Position numbers and translations under genes: made by a program
Notes under the pieces: generated by a model
What the model saw: the letters and a program-made list of their open reading frames with translations, nothing else
Told to the model about the DNA's origin: nothing
The model's database searches: none
Part shown: positions 7,927-15,920 of the stretch, one piece after another
How positions within the stretch are numbered: the first letter of the stretch is position 1
Layout of the letters: every line of letters begins with the position of its first letter
DNA from: Anaerolineae bacterium
Lineage (GTDB): Bacteria; Chloroflexota; Anaerolineae; Anaerolineales; E44-bin32
Assembly (NCBI GenBank): GCA_030605795.1
Contig: JAUWHR010000088.1
Location: forward strand, 1 to 34,629
Reading direction: 5' to 3'
DNA length: 34,629 nt

Positions 7927-8790
7927 TTAGGGGATAGTACCAGTCATCTCCGCGCTCACCTGCCACAGTCTCTCAGCAGCAGCAAGGTCGTAAGACGCTT
8001 CAGAAGACGAAACAGCTTCACACTTGAAGAAATACTTACCTGTTACACTCCCCACTTCCGGTGAGGTCGCCAGGTAGATGTTCGTGTCCGCTCCCTCCTC
8101 CTCGCTTATCGCGAACAGATCCATAAGCGGCCGTATGGCACGTACAATCCACCCGTTGTTGGTGCCGATGCTAGTTGCAACGAACCCTGGATGGAGGGCG
8201 TTCACTGTAACCCCCGTCCCATCCAATCGTCGCGCCAGTTCATAGGTGAACAAAATATTAGCCAGTTTGGACTGTCCATACGCGCGGAAACCGCTATACA
8301 TATGCTTGCCCTGAAAGTGGTCAAAATTAATCGTCTCACCTCTATGCGAACCAGAGGAGACATTGATGACCCGAGCGGGTGCACTGGCTTTTAGTGTGTC
8401 GAGAAGCAGGTTGGTCAGCAGAAAGTACCCCAGATGGTTGAGAGCGAACGTCATTTCGATACCGTCCACACTCTCCTGACGCCATAGGAAAAAAGCCCCC
8501 GCATTATTCACCAACACGTCCAAGCGCTCATGCTGACGTTTGAACGTTTCCGCCAACTGACGGATCGCTGCCTGTGAGGAGAGGTCAGCCAGTATATACT
8601 CTACAGCGGGGTTGCCGGTATGCTGCTTGATTCGATCGACAGTGGCCTCGCTCTTCTCCCGGTTGCGGCCCACCACAACCACTTCTGCTCCGGCTTGCGC
8701 CAACACCTGGGCTGTCACCTTGCCAATGCCCGAAGTGGCACCAGTCACCATACAGACCTTGCCGTTCATGGTGTCGTAATAATCTATCAT
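7927..8790 (-). CDS. Short-chain dehydrogenase/reductase (retinol-dehydrogenase-like)
   Basis: 287 residues of the classical SDR fold. The cofactor motif TGATSGIG is at residues 16-23, followed by an Arg-containing VVVGRNREKS that suggests NADP preference, the NNAG structural motif in VLVNNAGAF, the catalytic Ser in INVSSGSHRG and the YGQSK catalytic Tyr/Lys. The pattern FALNHLGYFLLTNLLL and LHPGFVATSIG is typical of the retinol dehydrogenase/WW-domain oxidoreductase branch, which acts on lipid-like alcohols or aldehydes; the actual substrate is unknown. The Shine-Dalgarno AGGAG is supplied by the repeat unit that ends the upstream hydrolase gene, so the two genes are closely coupled. Confidence 0.9.
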   Translation of the reverse strand: MIDYYDTMNGKVCMVTGATSGIGKVTAQVLAQAGAEVVVVGRNREKSEATVDRIKQHTGNPAVEYILADLSSQAAIRQLAETFKRQHERLDVLVNNAGAFFLWRQESVDGIEMTFALNHLGYFLLTNLLLDTLKASAPARVINVSSGSHRGETINFDHFQGKHMYSGFRAYGQSKLANILFTYELARRLDGTGVTVNALHPGFVATSIGTNNGWIVRAIRPLMDLFAISEEEGADTNIYLATSPEVGSVTGKYFFKCEAVSSSEASYDLAAAERLWQVSAEMTGTIP

Positions 8791-8804
8791 CTAAAACGTC
8801 TCTC

Positions 8805-8822
8805 CTGATCCCTAATCCCCTT
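8805..8822. repeat. Single GGGGATTAGGGATCAGG unit at the hydrolase-SDR junction
   Basis: Read on the minus strand, one unit of the GGGATCAGGGATT family covers the hydrolase stop (TAG within GGGGATTAGGG) and provides the AGGAG ribosome-binding site of the SDR gene. There is no opposing arm here. Confidence 0.5.
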
Positions 8823-9465
8823 TAAGAAACTCCACAACCTCACCTATCACCCTTTTTACCGCGTTAAGTGATGCTTCCAGATCACCTGCCACATCCATAC
8901 TATGATCGGCGCCCTCGATCACTGTCAATTCGAAAGGACGGGCTTCCTGAAGAGATTCCAGCACCCGGGGGTCGTAAAAACGATCCTGAGTGCCTACCGC
9001 AAGGTATGCCGGCTGGTTTATCTGGCTAAAGATCGGATCGAAGAACGGCATGCCCAACGGAGGTGTTAAGTAAGCTGCGCGAGCTTCAGCTAGATAGTGT
9101 TCCGTCTGACAAAGGAGCGCCACCACAGCTGCTCCGAGCGATTTTCCTATCAGACCGAGCCGCGGATACTCCCTATCCTCCATGACCACCCCAACCGCTG
9201 CCCGACATTCTTCTAACAGGCCGGGAATCGCATCCGTGGAAAAGGGTTCCATCGACAATTGAAAGCCATAGGTCAGAGCAAGCGTGTCCCACCCGGCAAC
9301 TCCTAGTAGCTCGCTTGGGTAATACAACATCGGACCGTCCATGCCGTAATTTCCACCAGGAAAAGCCACCAACAAGCCTTTAGCATCTCCCTTTTGACGG
9401 TAGAACTTATGCACAAGAGGGCGACCTTCAATCGTCTTTAGCGGCAGGTATACCCGATCAGTCAT
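8812..9465 (-). CDS. Alpha/beta hydrolase
   Basis: 217 residues, a compact alpha/beta hydrolase. The nucleophile elbow is GKSLGA with Ser109; the acid is probably Asp161 in AVGTQDRFYD and the base His188 in EGADHSM, all in the canonical order. LLVAFPGGNYGMDGP near residue 32 matches the oxyanion-hole loop. The small size and lack of a large lid place it near dienelactone-hydrolase-like or esterase families. No signal peptide is evident, so it is cytoplasmic. AAGGAGGGG sits close before the ATG. It is probably co-transcribed with the SDR gene 21 bp downstream. Substrate unknown. Confidence 0.85.
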   Translation of the reverse strand: MTDRVYLPLKTIEGRPLVHKFYRQKGDAKGLLVAFPGGNYGMDGPMLYYPSELLGVAGWDTLALTYGFQLSMEPFSTDAIPGLLEECRAAVGVVMEDREYPRLGLIGKSLGAAVVALLCQTEHYLAEARAAYLTPPLGMPFFDPIFSQINQPAYLAVGTQDRFYDPRVLESLQEARPFELTVIEGADHSMDVAGDLEASLNAVKRVIGEVVEFLKGD

Positions 9466-9558
9466 GACCCCTCCTTCCCCTTGAAATCAAGCATCTACCA
9501 GTATACGGTAACCTGATTTCGTGTTATTTTCTCTAGACAGTTGCCCCGATAACCTGCA

Positions 9559-10983
9559 CTAAGGGATCCATTGCGGCAGATATCCACCTACAGCCAACTG
9601 GCTATGTACCCCTCCCTCGATCTCATACAACCAGATTTCACCCGGCTGGGCCATGTCCATCCGATTTTTTCGCAAGCAAACCAGGGTTGACGAATCGGGA
9701 CTCCAGGCTAAGGACGAATAGCCATAAAATGACTCATCAGTCAATTGTCTAGATTCTGAGCCATCAGGCCTCATGAGCCACAACTGCCGACCAAGCGTCC
9801 AGCGGTCCTCTTCCAGGTATTTGCGGGTGAAAGCGATCCATTCTCCATTAGGGGAATAGACAGGTGAGGCGTCCTCCACCCTGCCTGCTTGCCCACCGGT
9901 GAGATCCATCGTGATGCCTGAAGTCACCTCCACTTGGTAAAGGTGGCTATAGAAGGATGTCAGATCCTCAGTTCCCCCTTCTTCCTCACCAATATCAACT
10001 TGGGGGAAGACGATCTCAGGCATAAGCAAGAAGACGCCGTCTGGTGACCAGGAGCCTTTCAGTCCTAAATTGTTTGGGATGTGGTTAAAAGGTGGCGGCT
10101 TGGGATCGATCGTGGCATCCACCAGTGCGATCTCCATCAGTGTGTTGTCATAATAAGCCAACCATCCGGTAGAAGACCAACTAGGATTAGAGGTGATGTG
10201 ATCACCAACTCCAACATGTGAGGCTTTAACTTCCCCATTTGTGCTTATCGTCCAAACCTGACTCGCCCCAAGGACTGGTTTCCCGGCCGCCCCTACCGTG
10301 AATTCGAGCCGCTCAAATGCTAGTATGTTCCCCTCCGGCTCGAGCGCCATCGCCTGGCACAGGACTCTCTCTGGGCATGGATAAACCAGACTCTGTTCGC
10401 CGCTGGTCAGGTCGAGTAAGCGCAAGTCGCTGCCGCCGTCTTCGCGCGCCTCGGCGTAGATAACCCTGTTTCCGTCGTAGCTCAGCGTGTAATCGATAAC
10501 ACCCAAAGGCGTCTTAGTAAGCCGAGTCGTCTCACTTCCATCGAGCGAAATGGTGTAGAGATCAGCCTGATCACCCGCTGGCCACAAGTAAAGTATGCGC
10601 GGTGCTCCAATGGTAAACGACCATGATTGACCCCGCAGCATAGGCAGGAATCGGGTTGATCGGGCACCGGCAGCCAATTGGACGGTGACCGTGATCCCCT
10701 CCGGCCATGGTTCGAATGGCTCGAAAATAAGCGTATTCCCATCCCACCCGATGTGACCTGAGAGCGGTGGATCAATCTTCAGCCGGGTCTCCACCGAGCG
10801 TACATCCATTGGCTGGTTAAAGGTTAGGCTGATGCGTGCCGTGGAGGGAACACCATGACTATCGGGAGCAGGGGTCAACTTTTCCATTCTTGGCGCGGCG
10901 AGGATAGCCATAAGAAGAATTCCAGCAAACGCGCTAAGAATTATTAACCGGTGCATAGGGAAGCGCCGAAGAGGTTGCATCAT
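9559..10983 (-). CDS. Exported protein: Ig-like domain plus PD40 beta-propeller
   Basis: 474 residues. An N-terminal hydrophobic helix (about residues 12-30) acts as signal anchor. Residues about 38-128 form a bacterial Ig-like domain of the SbsA/Big_5 type (GVPSTARISLTFNQPMDV, then DGNTLIFEPFEPWPEG). The rest is a TolB/WD40-like propeller with repeated PD40 strands such as LYTISLDGSETTRLT, SYDGNRVIYAEAREDG, YSPNGEWIAFTRKY, LWLMRPDGSESRQLT and AWSPDSSTLVCLRKN. Such proteins are thought to be cell-surface recognition or scaffolding modules; no catalytic residues are visible. Two ATGs in tandem open the gene. A possible -10 box (TATTCT at 10995-10990) lies six bases before the first ATG, hinting at a leaderless mRNA. 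Confidence 0.85.
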   Translation of the reverse strand: MMQPLRRFPMHRLIILSAFAGILLMAILAAPRMEKLTPAPDSHGVPSTARISLTFNQPMDVRSVETRLKIDPPLSGHIGWDGNTLIFEPFEPWPEGITVTVQLAAGARSTRFLPMLRGQSWSFTIGAPRILYLWPAGDQADLYTISLDGSETTRLTKTPLGVIDYTLSYDGNRVIYAEAREDGGSDLRLLDLTSGEQSLVYPCPERVLCQAMALEPEGNILAFERLEFTVGAAGKPVLGASQVWTISTNGEVKASHVGVGDHITSNPSWSSTGWLAYYDNTLMEIALVDATIDPKPPPFNHIPNNLGLKGSWSPDGVFLLMPEIVFPQVDIGEEEGGTEDLTSFYSHLYQVEVTSGITMDLTGGQAGRVEDASPVYSPNGEWIAFTRKYLEEDRWTLGRQLWLMRPDGSESRQLTDESFYGYSSLAWSPDSSTLVCLRKNRMDMAQPGEIWLYEIEGGVHSQLAVGGYLPQWIP

Positions 10984-11016
10984 ACGTCGAGAATAATCCT
11001 TGGGAAGAAAAAGGAG

Positions 11017-11092
11017 TCAGGGATTGGGGATCAGTCAGCAGGGATCAGATGTAAACTATCCTAATACCTTATCCCTAATCCCTGATCCCTTC
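11017..11092. repeat. GGGATCAGGGATT-type inverted repeat after the PGI/PMI gene
   Basis: The arm TCAGGGATTGGGGAT (11017-11031) pairs with ATCCCTAATCCCTGA (11071-11085), 14 of 15 positions complementary, and extra partial units fill the loop. It starts within a few bases of the stop of the isomerase gene and would form a long hairpin in its 3' UTR. Confidence 0.7.
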
Positions 11093-11093
11093 A

Positions 11094-12158
11094 TTACATT
11101 TCCGCTCTAACTAGTATTTCTTTAAGTCCCTCGATCGCCGCTACCGGCGTAGGGTCAATCCCATATGCCATGGCCAAGTAATAGGCGGTGTAATCACCGA
11201 AGTGTAGGCATGTCCATTGCTGGGCAAGGCGGGTGTCGCCACGTGCTTGGATGACATTGGTGCCAAATCCTTCCACCATAAGTACGTGGTTTGTAGCGTC
11301 TACGCGGATGGTATTGCGCGGATGATTTAGCGAAGCCCGCAGGAAGATCACCATGGTGGAGCCGAAAAGAGATTCGGGTTGCACCACCCCGGCCACCATG
11401 TTGTGATCCGCCTCGGGAAGCTCCTCAAACTGAGCCACCGCTTTGGCCAGTTCAGAGATCTGGGTGCGCCAGCGGCGGGCGACAGGCGCTAAAAAATCAG
11501 CACCGACGATCGTCGGCCATCGCTCCATCATCTGTCCAGCCAAGCGTTTGGCCGGATTCTGGGTCACCGGCACACCAGCCCGCAGGTTCTCTTGTTGCTG
11601 ATTCATGGCCGCTACCGCGTCGACCACCTCATCTGTCGGATCTGGGATCAAATCCTGACGAGCGAGGGTAGCCAGAAGCAAGCCGAACGAATAGCCCACT
11701 GCTGCTCGCGGTTGTCCACTATGCTTGAAGCTCCACAGGGGGACGCTCTGCGCCTCCGCGCGCCGCGCTAACTCACCGCCGGTGGTTATCGCCATCAAGC
11801 TCACCCCCGCTTCTCTCCCCCGTTCGAAGGCGCTGAGAGTCTCCTCGGTGTTGCCGGAATGAGAGGAGGTGATCACCAGCGTTCCTGGACCAGAAGCATA
11901 AGCCGGTAGATCATAATTGCGCCATACAATCACCGGAATGGACATGCGCGGCGCGACATAAGCAGCAAGAAGATCGCCACCGATGGCCGAGCCGCCCATG
12001 CCGGCGATCACTACCTGCCGCACCTCTTCCACTATAGGTAGAGGCAAACTCTGGCCTAAGTCCCAGGCAGCCTGCAGTTGATCTGGCAGTCCATCGATTT
12101 CCGCCAGCATGCCCTCGGGATCAACTTCATGGAACCGATCCTGTTCGTCCAGGTTCAT
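11094..12158 (-). CDS. Bifunctional phosphoglucose/phosphomannose isomerase
   Basis: 354 residues with two SIS domains. It interconverts glucose-6-phosphate, mannose-6-phosphate and fructose-6-phosphate. The first SIS motif is VVIAGMGGSAIGGDLL (about residues 49-64), the phosphate-binding Ser/Thr loop is SHSGNTEETLSAF, and the block AAVGYSFG matches the bifunctional archaeal-type family rather than classical Pgi. FEELPEADHNM carries the catalytic Glu and the C-terminal His/Lys region is EGLKEILV. The GTG/ATG context at 12158 overlaps the rsmI stop by four bases, so it is translated coupled to rsmI. Its presence suggests the organism uses this enzyme in glycolysis or mannose-derived polysaccharide supply. 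Confidence 0.93.
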   Translation of the reverse strand: MNLDEQDRFHEVDPEGMLAEIDGLPDQLQAAWDLGQSLPLPIVEEVRQVVIAGMGGSAIGGDLLAAYVAPRMSIPVIVWRNYDLPAYASGPGTLVITSSHSGNTEETLSAFERGREAGVSLMAITTGGELARRAEAQSVPLWSFKHSGQPRAAVGYSFGLLLATLARQDLIPDPTDEVVDAVAAMNQQQENLRAGVPVTQNPAKRLAGQMMERWPTIVGADFLAPVARRWRTQISELAKAVAQFEELPEADHNMVAGVVQPESLFGSTMVIFLRASLNHPRNTIRVDATNHVLMVEGFGTNVIQARGDTRLAQQWTCLHFGDYTAYYLAMAYGIDPTPVAAIEGLKEILVRAEM

Positions 12159-12976
12159 GTGTCCTCCAATGTCAGGCGGTAGACCTCACGCCGTTTCCAG
12201 CCGGCCTTGTCCGCCACCTCTCGGGCGGCTTCCGAGGGATTGAGGCCCGAGGCCATTCGATCACCGAGCGCTGCCCGCACCTCCGACTCGTTCCAGCGCA
12301 CTCCGGTAAGCGCTCCCTTGATCACCAGGGTAAACTCCCCGCGCGGCTTATTAACCGTAAAATGTTCCCGGAGGTTGCTCAGCGACCCACGCACAATCTC
12401 CTCATGCACCTTGGTCAATTCCCGGCAAACCGCAGCCGGTCGTTCAGGCCCCAAGATTGTCTCCAAATCCTCAAGCGCTTCCCGTAGCCGATGACGCACT
12501 TCAAAAGCCAGCAGTGTGCGACGCTCCCCGACCAATTCGTCAAGCAAGTGCCGTCGTTCAACCGCCCGCCGTGGCAGGTAACCAAGGAAGATGAATGAAT
12601 CGGTCGGTAGACCAGAAGCCACTAAGGCCGCGATCGGCGCCGAAGGACCAGGGATGGGGCTGACACGGTGTCCGGCTTCCAGGGCGGTGCGCACCAGCAG
12701 GTAGCCGGGGTCTGACAGACCCGGCGTACCCGAATCAGAGACCAGTGCCACGTTTCCCCGGTCCAAGGCCTCGAGAAGACGTTTCAGACGCGCGCGTTTA
12801 TTGTGTTCATGATAGCTAATCAGGGAAGTGACGACGTGATAATGATCTAATAACTTGCGTGTGTGCCGGGTGTCCTCAGCAGCGATCAAATCCACCTCGC
12901 GCAAGATCCGCAACGCCCGATGTGTAAGGTCTTCAAGATTGCCGATCGGCGTAGCTACTAAATAGAGTGTGCTCAC
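12155..12976 (-). CDS. rsmI: 16S rRNA (cytidine(1402)-2'-O)-methyltransferase
   Basis: 273 residues, a tetrapyrrole-methylase-fold SAM enzyme that 2'-O-methylates C1402 in the 16S decoding centre. Signature blocks are LVATPIGNLEDLTHRAL at the N-terminus, IAAEDTRHTRKLLDHY, ALVSDSGTPGLSDPG and SPIPGPSAPIAALVASGLP. The C-terminal helical tail (SEAAREVADKAGWKRREVYR) is the usual RsmI extension. The GTG at 12976 gives the family length; an upstream in-frame start at 13108 would add 44 residues with no similarity to the family. There is no Shine-Dalgarno; instead an extended -10 box ends six bases before the GTG, so translation is probably leaderless. The gene is followed, with a four-base overlap, by the isomerase gene. 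Confidence 0.94.
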   Translation of the reverse strand: MSTLYLVATPIGNLEDLTHRALRILREVDLIAAEDTRHTRKLLDHYHVVTSLISYHEHNKRARLKRLLEALDRGNVALVSDSGTPGLSDPGYLLVRTALEAGHRVSPIPGPSAPIAALVASGLPTDSFIFLGYLPRRAVERRHLLDELVGERRTLLAFEVRHRLREALEDLETILGPERPAAVCRELTKVHEEIVRGSLSNLREHFTVNKPRGEFTLVIKGALTGVRWNESEVRAALGDRMASGLNPSEAAREVADKAGWKRREVYRLTLEDT

Positions 12977-12982
12977 GCCAGT

Positions 12983-12991
12983 ATTGTAGCA
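12983..12991 (-). promoter_or_regulatory. Extended -10 promoter of rsmI (leaderless)
   Basis: Minus strand TGC-TACAAT (12991-12983) is an extended -10 element; six bases separate it from the GTG at 12976, so transcription would begin at or next to the start codon. No convincing -35 hexamer is visible, as expected for extended -10 promoters. Confidence 0.55.
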
Positions 12992-13286
12992 GAGGCTGAC
13001 TTGCGTGACTGTGAGGTCTCCTGTTTCCACCGAGCCTATAATCCGGCTACAACGTACAGCTCTTGACCGATCTCCGCTCCCGCTGGGTCTGCGACCCAGC
13101 GGCGACACGCAGGATCTAGCTAGTTAGCTGTCACCCTTCAACTAAGACCAATGCAGCCAGACCTGAGCCGGCCGATCAACAAGATCAAGTTCAGCGTCGA
13201 TTACAGCCACAATCACGAACCCGGTTGCACGATCAAAGAAGCGGTTGAGGTGGGAGAAATGTCGGCGCCGCCGCTACCGTAGTAGG

Positions 13287-13347
13287 GGGCGAAGCATTCA
13301 CAGAAGGAGCTATGGATACATATTCAACAACAGTGAATGCTTCGCCC
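13287..13347. repeat. GGGCGAAGCATTCAC inverted repeat at the end of the BtrH-like gene
   Basis: GGGCGAAGCATTCAC (13287-13301) and GTGAATGCTTCGCCC (13333-13347) are perfect 15-bp complements around a 31-nt loop. The right arm begins three bases after the stop of the BtrH-like gene. It may stabilise or end the operon transcript; the sequence type is that of a dispersed repeat rather than a classic terminator because no T-run follows. Confidence 0.7.
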
Positions 13348-13350
13348 TTA

Positions 13351-14379
13351 CTAAACCAAACCACGCAACCGCGTCCACGCGGCCTCTTCCAGGCCGGCTA
13401 GTTCCAACAACGGAGCCGTCGTCTCGGCGAGCACGTCAACCGGATTGGCGATCTCTGATCCACGCTTGAAAATCATCGCCACCTCCTGCCATAAGTCGCC
13501 AATGGACCGCAAGTCACTGCCAACATCAGCAAGCCGCTCGTCTCCGGTGATACCTGCCCCTTCCTCTAAAAACCGTCCATACATATAGCGGAATATGCCG
13601 CCACCCGTGCCACCAGTGGCGTCGATGAAGATGAAGTTATTGAAGCACGCCCAGCGAAGCTCTTCCTCGTTCATGGTATCCGGCCATTTGAGCGTCCGCT
13701 TAGCCGCCTTTCTAATACCTCTCACACCAATATTAGATATTGGGCCCTCCAGCATTGTCGTGCACACCTCACGGATGGCCTGATGGATCTCCTGTGAATG
13801 CGGCTGGCGTTTTCCGCTGAAATCGAAAGTGAACCACATATGTCGAGGAGGGAAGGGCTTGAATGTCGAACCTCGCGCTTTAGCTATATCCTCTAATGAG
13901 ACCGGATGCAGAGGCTTATCACGGTCGGCGACGAGCACCTGATGGGTTTCTGCGTCGTACCCACCGACGGCGATCACATGACCCCCAAAGTGGAAATCCT
14001 CAGGCAGGTCGGTGAAGTAAGGCAGGAAGCCCATATCGACATTCATCATAACCGGCTGGCCTGCTTCCAACATCTCGAGTAGAGCTTTCTCAGCTTTCTT
14101 AGCGCTGCCGGTGTAATGTTTTTCCACCCGCACACCCGTTCGCTGGCCAGCGGTGACCTCCAACCCATCCTCGCCGGGGCGACCTACATTGCCCCGGCCC
14201 CCGAACATGGGAGGTATGCCCTTCATATGCCAATAGATGAAGCCCAATCCAGCGCCAAGCCCCAGCAGCATGTCCTCGCTGATGGGGTGATGGTGAAAGT
14301 CGTAGATGTGAAGCATAGAGCCAGTTACGCAGTGATGGGTTTCCAACGAATGGAATCCTGCAAACGATTTCAAACTCAT
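13351..14379 (-). CDS. BtrH N-terminal/DUF4872-type protein
   Basis: 342 residues. The N-terminal half matches the BtrH family named after the butirosin acyltransferase BtrH, with a papain-like fold: HHCVTGSMLHIYDFHHHPISE carries the candidate nucleophile Cys17, GLGAGLGFIYW follows, FHFGGHVIAVGGYD provides His134 and VLVADRD provides Asp152, giving a plausible Cys-His-Asp triad. The second half (about 210-342) corresponds to the DUF4872-like helical region (GTGGGIFRYMYGRFLEEGA). In butirosin synthesis BtrH moves an acyl group from a carrier protein to an aminoglycoside; no carrier protein or antibiotic cluster is here, so the substrate is open. AGGAG precedes the ATG and the gene starts 14 bp after the GyrI-like gene, so it is the last gene of the padR operon. 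Confidence 0.8.
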   Translation of the reverse strand: MSLKSFAGFHSLETHHCVTGSMLHIYDFHHHPISEDMLLGLGAGLGFIYWHMKGIPPMFGGRGNVGRPGEDGLEVTAGQRTGVRVEKHYTGSAKKAEKALLEMLEAGQPVMMNVDMGFLPYFTDLPEDFHFGGHVIAVGGYDAETHQVLVADRDKPLHPVSLEDIAKARGSTFKPFPPRHMWFTFDFSGKRQPHSQEIHQAIREVCTTMLEGPISNIGVRGIRKAAKRTLKWPDTMNEEELRWACFNNFIFIDATGGTGGGIFRYMYGRFLEEGAGITGDERLADVGSDLRSIGDLWQEVAMIFKRGSEIANPVDVLAETTAPLLELAGLEEAAWTRLRGLV

Positions 14380-14393
14380 CCTCTATCTCCTAT

Positions 14394-15020
14394 TTATTCT
14401 CCAACTTTCTTTACCGGCTGCCTGAGCACGGTCTTGAGTTTTTCCGGCGCCACTTTGCGCGGATCACTCAGGTAGATCTCATGATGTTTGCCCGTCATCT
14501 CATAGCCATGCCCGGGAATGAACTCACGATGCATCTTGTCCAGCGTTGGGCCTTCGTCATCGTAGGAACCAATGTGCATGATCTGCACTGCGAGGCCCTC
14601 ATGATACTTTTCAAGCCTGAGTTTGGAGAGCGCGGTCGGGTTCTTGGTCTTCTTTACCTGATCATGGGCGTTTTCGAACATCTCCTGGGTCACCCACTCC
14701 GGCTGCATGATCATCATCGTCCATTGCCAGGCATTCTTGTCCCCACCGGTGGTAAATTGCTCCATATCCTCTGCCCACCACAACCCCTCCAGAGGAGGAA
14801 CGACGTAATCCTTTACCAACGCTTTCTTGCTTATGAACTTGAGTTTATAAGCCACCGCATAAAGGGCTTCGAGCGCATCCTGGTATTCCTGCGCTGTATT
14901 GGGGTCACCTTGACCATCGATCATAAGAAAGTTCATCGGCGGCACATCGATCACCTCAAACTCCATAGATGTGGGTTGGTATAGATACCTCAGTTCTCTT
15001 TTGAAATCTATTTTAGTCAC
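14394..15020 (-). CDS. GyrI-like small-molecule-binding domain protein
   Basis: 208 residues of the GyrI-like (SHV) family that binds hydrophobic or cationic small molecules. Typical features are VIDVPPMNFLMIDGQGDPN near residue 25, KDYVVPPLEGLWW, WQWTMMIMQPEWVT and AVQIMHIGSYDDEGPTLDKM followed by YEMTGKHHEIYLSDPRKV, which is the usual end of the domain. Standalone members of this kind include hydrolases and drug-binding proteins; Trp and Tyr/Glu residues around the pocket are present. A GTG start at 15020 has GGAGG six bases upstream and overlaps the end of padR by eight bases, so expression is coupled to the regulator. The pair PadR plus GyrI-like suggests response to a small hydrophobic compound. 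Confidence 0.87.
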   Translation of the reverse strand: MTKIDFKRELRYLYQPTSMEFEVIDVPPMNFLMIDGQGDPNTAQEYQDALEALYAVAYKLKFISKKALVKDYVVPPLEGLWWAEDMEQFTTGGDKNAWQWTMMIMQPEWVTQEMFENAHDQVKKTKNPTALSKLRLEKYHEGLAVQIMHIGSYDDEGPTLDKMHREFIPGHGYEMTGKHHEIYLSDPRKVAPEKLKTVLRQPVKKVGE

Positions 15021-15546
15021 TCTTTTCCTCCAATTGCTTAATCAAGTCCTCAATCCAGCTTCGTTCGGCCTTAATCATGGTAATGCTGTGGCTGAACATC
15101 GTTTCAACGAAGTAGGGAAGAGGACGCTGGCGATCAAGTTTACGTTGCACGTACTCCAGGCGGTCTCTCAAGTTGCTGCGGTACTTTCTCAATGCATCGA
15201 GAGCTTCCGAGCAGGGAATGCCCGGAAGGTTAGCCAGGCCCAATTGCAAGAGAGGATAAGTGCGTTGCGGTACGGAGAGTGCAGTCAGCACTCCAGCATG
15301 CACTGCCTCCCTCCCGGCTTCGGTGATACGATAGACCTTGCGCGCCGGGCCTTGACCAACATGGCGCTCAACCTGTCCCTCAATCAAGTTGTCCTTCTCA
15401 AGTTTGTTCAGTAGGTAATAGATGGATGAGAACCCAACCTCAGTCCAATCCCGCATTCCACGTTCCTCAATCACCTGTTCGATTTCATAGCCATGACGAG
15501 GCTGCTGGGCGATCAGGCTCAGTATGGCTAATTCCGCGTTGGTCAT
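15013..15546 (-). CDS. PadR-family transcriptional regulator
   Basis: 177 residues from the ATG at 15546. The N-terminal winged helix is MTNAELAILSLIAQQPRHGYEIEQVIEE, followed by VGFSSIYYLLNKLEKDNLIEG and the wing ARKVYRITEAGREAV. The C-terminal half (about 95-177) is the helical dimerisation region typical of longer PadR proteins. These repressors usually respond to a small molecule and control a neighbouring transporter or detoxification gene. A longer start at 15597 would read through the palindromic operator and is unlikely. The gene leads an operon with the GyrI-like and BtrH-like genes, and the palindrome overlapping its own -10 box implies autoregulation. Confidence 0.92.
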   Translation of the reverse strand: MTNAELAILSLIAQQPRHGYEIEQVIEERGMRDWTEVGFSSIYYLLNKLEKDNLIEGQVERHVGQGPARKVYRITEAGREAVHAGVLTALSVPQRTYPLLQLGLANLPGIPCSEALDALRKYRSNLRDRLEYVQRKLDRQRPLPYFVETMFSHSITMIKAERSWIEDLIKQLEEKSD

Positions 15547-15564
15547 TCTTGTATACCCAATAAA

Positions 15565-15604
15565 TATTCTAGTATTAGAATAATAAACCCTGACCATTTG
15601 TCAA
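15565..15604 (-). promoter_or_regulatory. padR operon promoter with palindromic operator
   Basis: Minus strand: TTGACA (15604-15599), 16-bp spacer, TATTCT (15582-15577). The -10 box forms half of a palindrome TATTCTA-ATAC-TAGAATA (15565-15582) with perfect 7-bp arms. AT-rich dyads with ATAC/GTAT centres are typical PadR operators. Binding there would block RNA polymerase, giving autorepression. Confidence 0.75.
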
Positions 15605-15687
15605 GTAATGGCTAATGAGGGTTCCGCTCAGGATGCCCGTCTCGCCTTATTCGAAATTATTAGAAACGCACCATGAATTGGTCGCGC

Positions 15688-15715
15688 TTGACTTCCCTCA
15701 ATCACATTGTAGAAT
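15688..15715 (+). promoter_or_regulatory. Candidate promoter for the metG leader RNA
   Basis: TTGACT (15688-15693), 16-bp spacer, TAGAAT (15710-15715), pointing toward metG. It would start a transcript of about 270 nt before the metG start codon, covering the structured element and terminator. Confidence 0.55.
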
Positions 15716-15721
15716 ACCTAA

Positions 15722-15920
15722 AATCAACCCGAGTAGGTTGGCTTAGAATGGCAAAGGGTTTGTATCACTATACGATTATGGTCATGCGCATGCTGCCGTC
15801 GCCGATGAGACGAGGCTCATCGGCATGGGCCGGTCGCGCTTCCCGATAAGCCTATGGGATGACTTGACCGATAGCCCCGGCAGTCACCCTCCCGCCAGCC
15901 TCACGCTGGCGGTTTCCTTT
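15722..15920 (+). ncRNA. Putative structured leader or small RNA upstream of metG
   Basis: Downstream of the candidate promoter the sequence folds into a compact three-way junction by inspection. P1 is CTGCCG (15793-15798) with CGGCAG (15878-15883). P2 is GCCGATGAG (15801-15809) with CTCATCGGC (15816-15824) around ACGAGG. P3 is GGGCCGGTC (15827-15835) with GACCG-ATA-GCCC (15866-15877), a 3-nt bulge separating its two parts, with an inner TCCC/GGGA pairing around GATAAGCCTAT. P3 abuts P1 directly. An intrinsic terminator follows eight bases later, and metG begins 75 bp after that. This layout fits a transcription-attenuating leader of metG or an independent small RNA. I see no T-box motif (TGGNACCGCG) and no SAM riboswitch core, so I cannot assign a known class. 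The 5' end is inferred from the promoter. Confidence 0.5.
15892..15920 (+). terminator. Intrinsic terminator before metG
   Basis: CCGCCAGC-CTCAC-GCTGGCGG: a perfect 8-bp GC-rich stem with a 5-nt loop, followed by TTTCCTTT. On the plus strand it would end transcripts 75 bp before metG, either as an attenuator or as the end of a small RNA. Confidence 0.75.

Larger units (their letters stand above)
12977..13350. other. Intergenic gap between rsmI and the BtrH-like gene
   Basis: About 370 bp without a convincing gene. It holds the rsmI promoter at its left end and the inverted repeat at 13287-13347 at its right end. The stretch 13000-13285 shows no coding bias, RNA gene or repeat that I can support. 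Confidence 0.6.

Noticed and set aside
11017-11092. CRISPR array from the repeated GGGATCAGGGATT units
   Set aside because: Units are short, unequal and adjoin without spacers; they form inverted repeats rather than spaced direct repeats.
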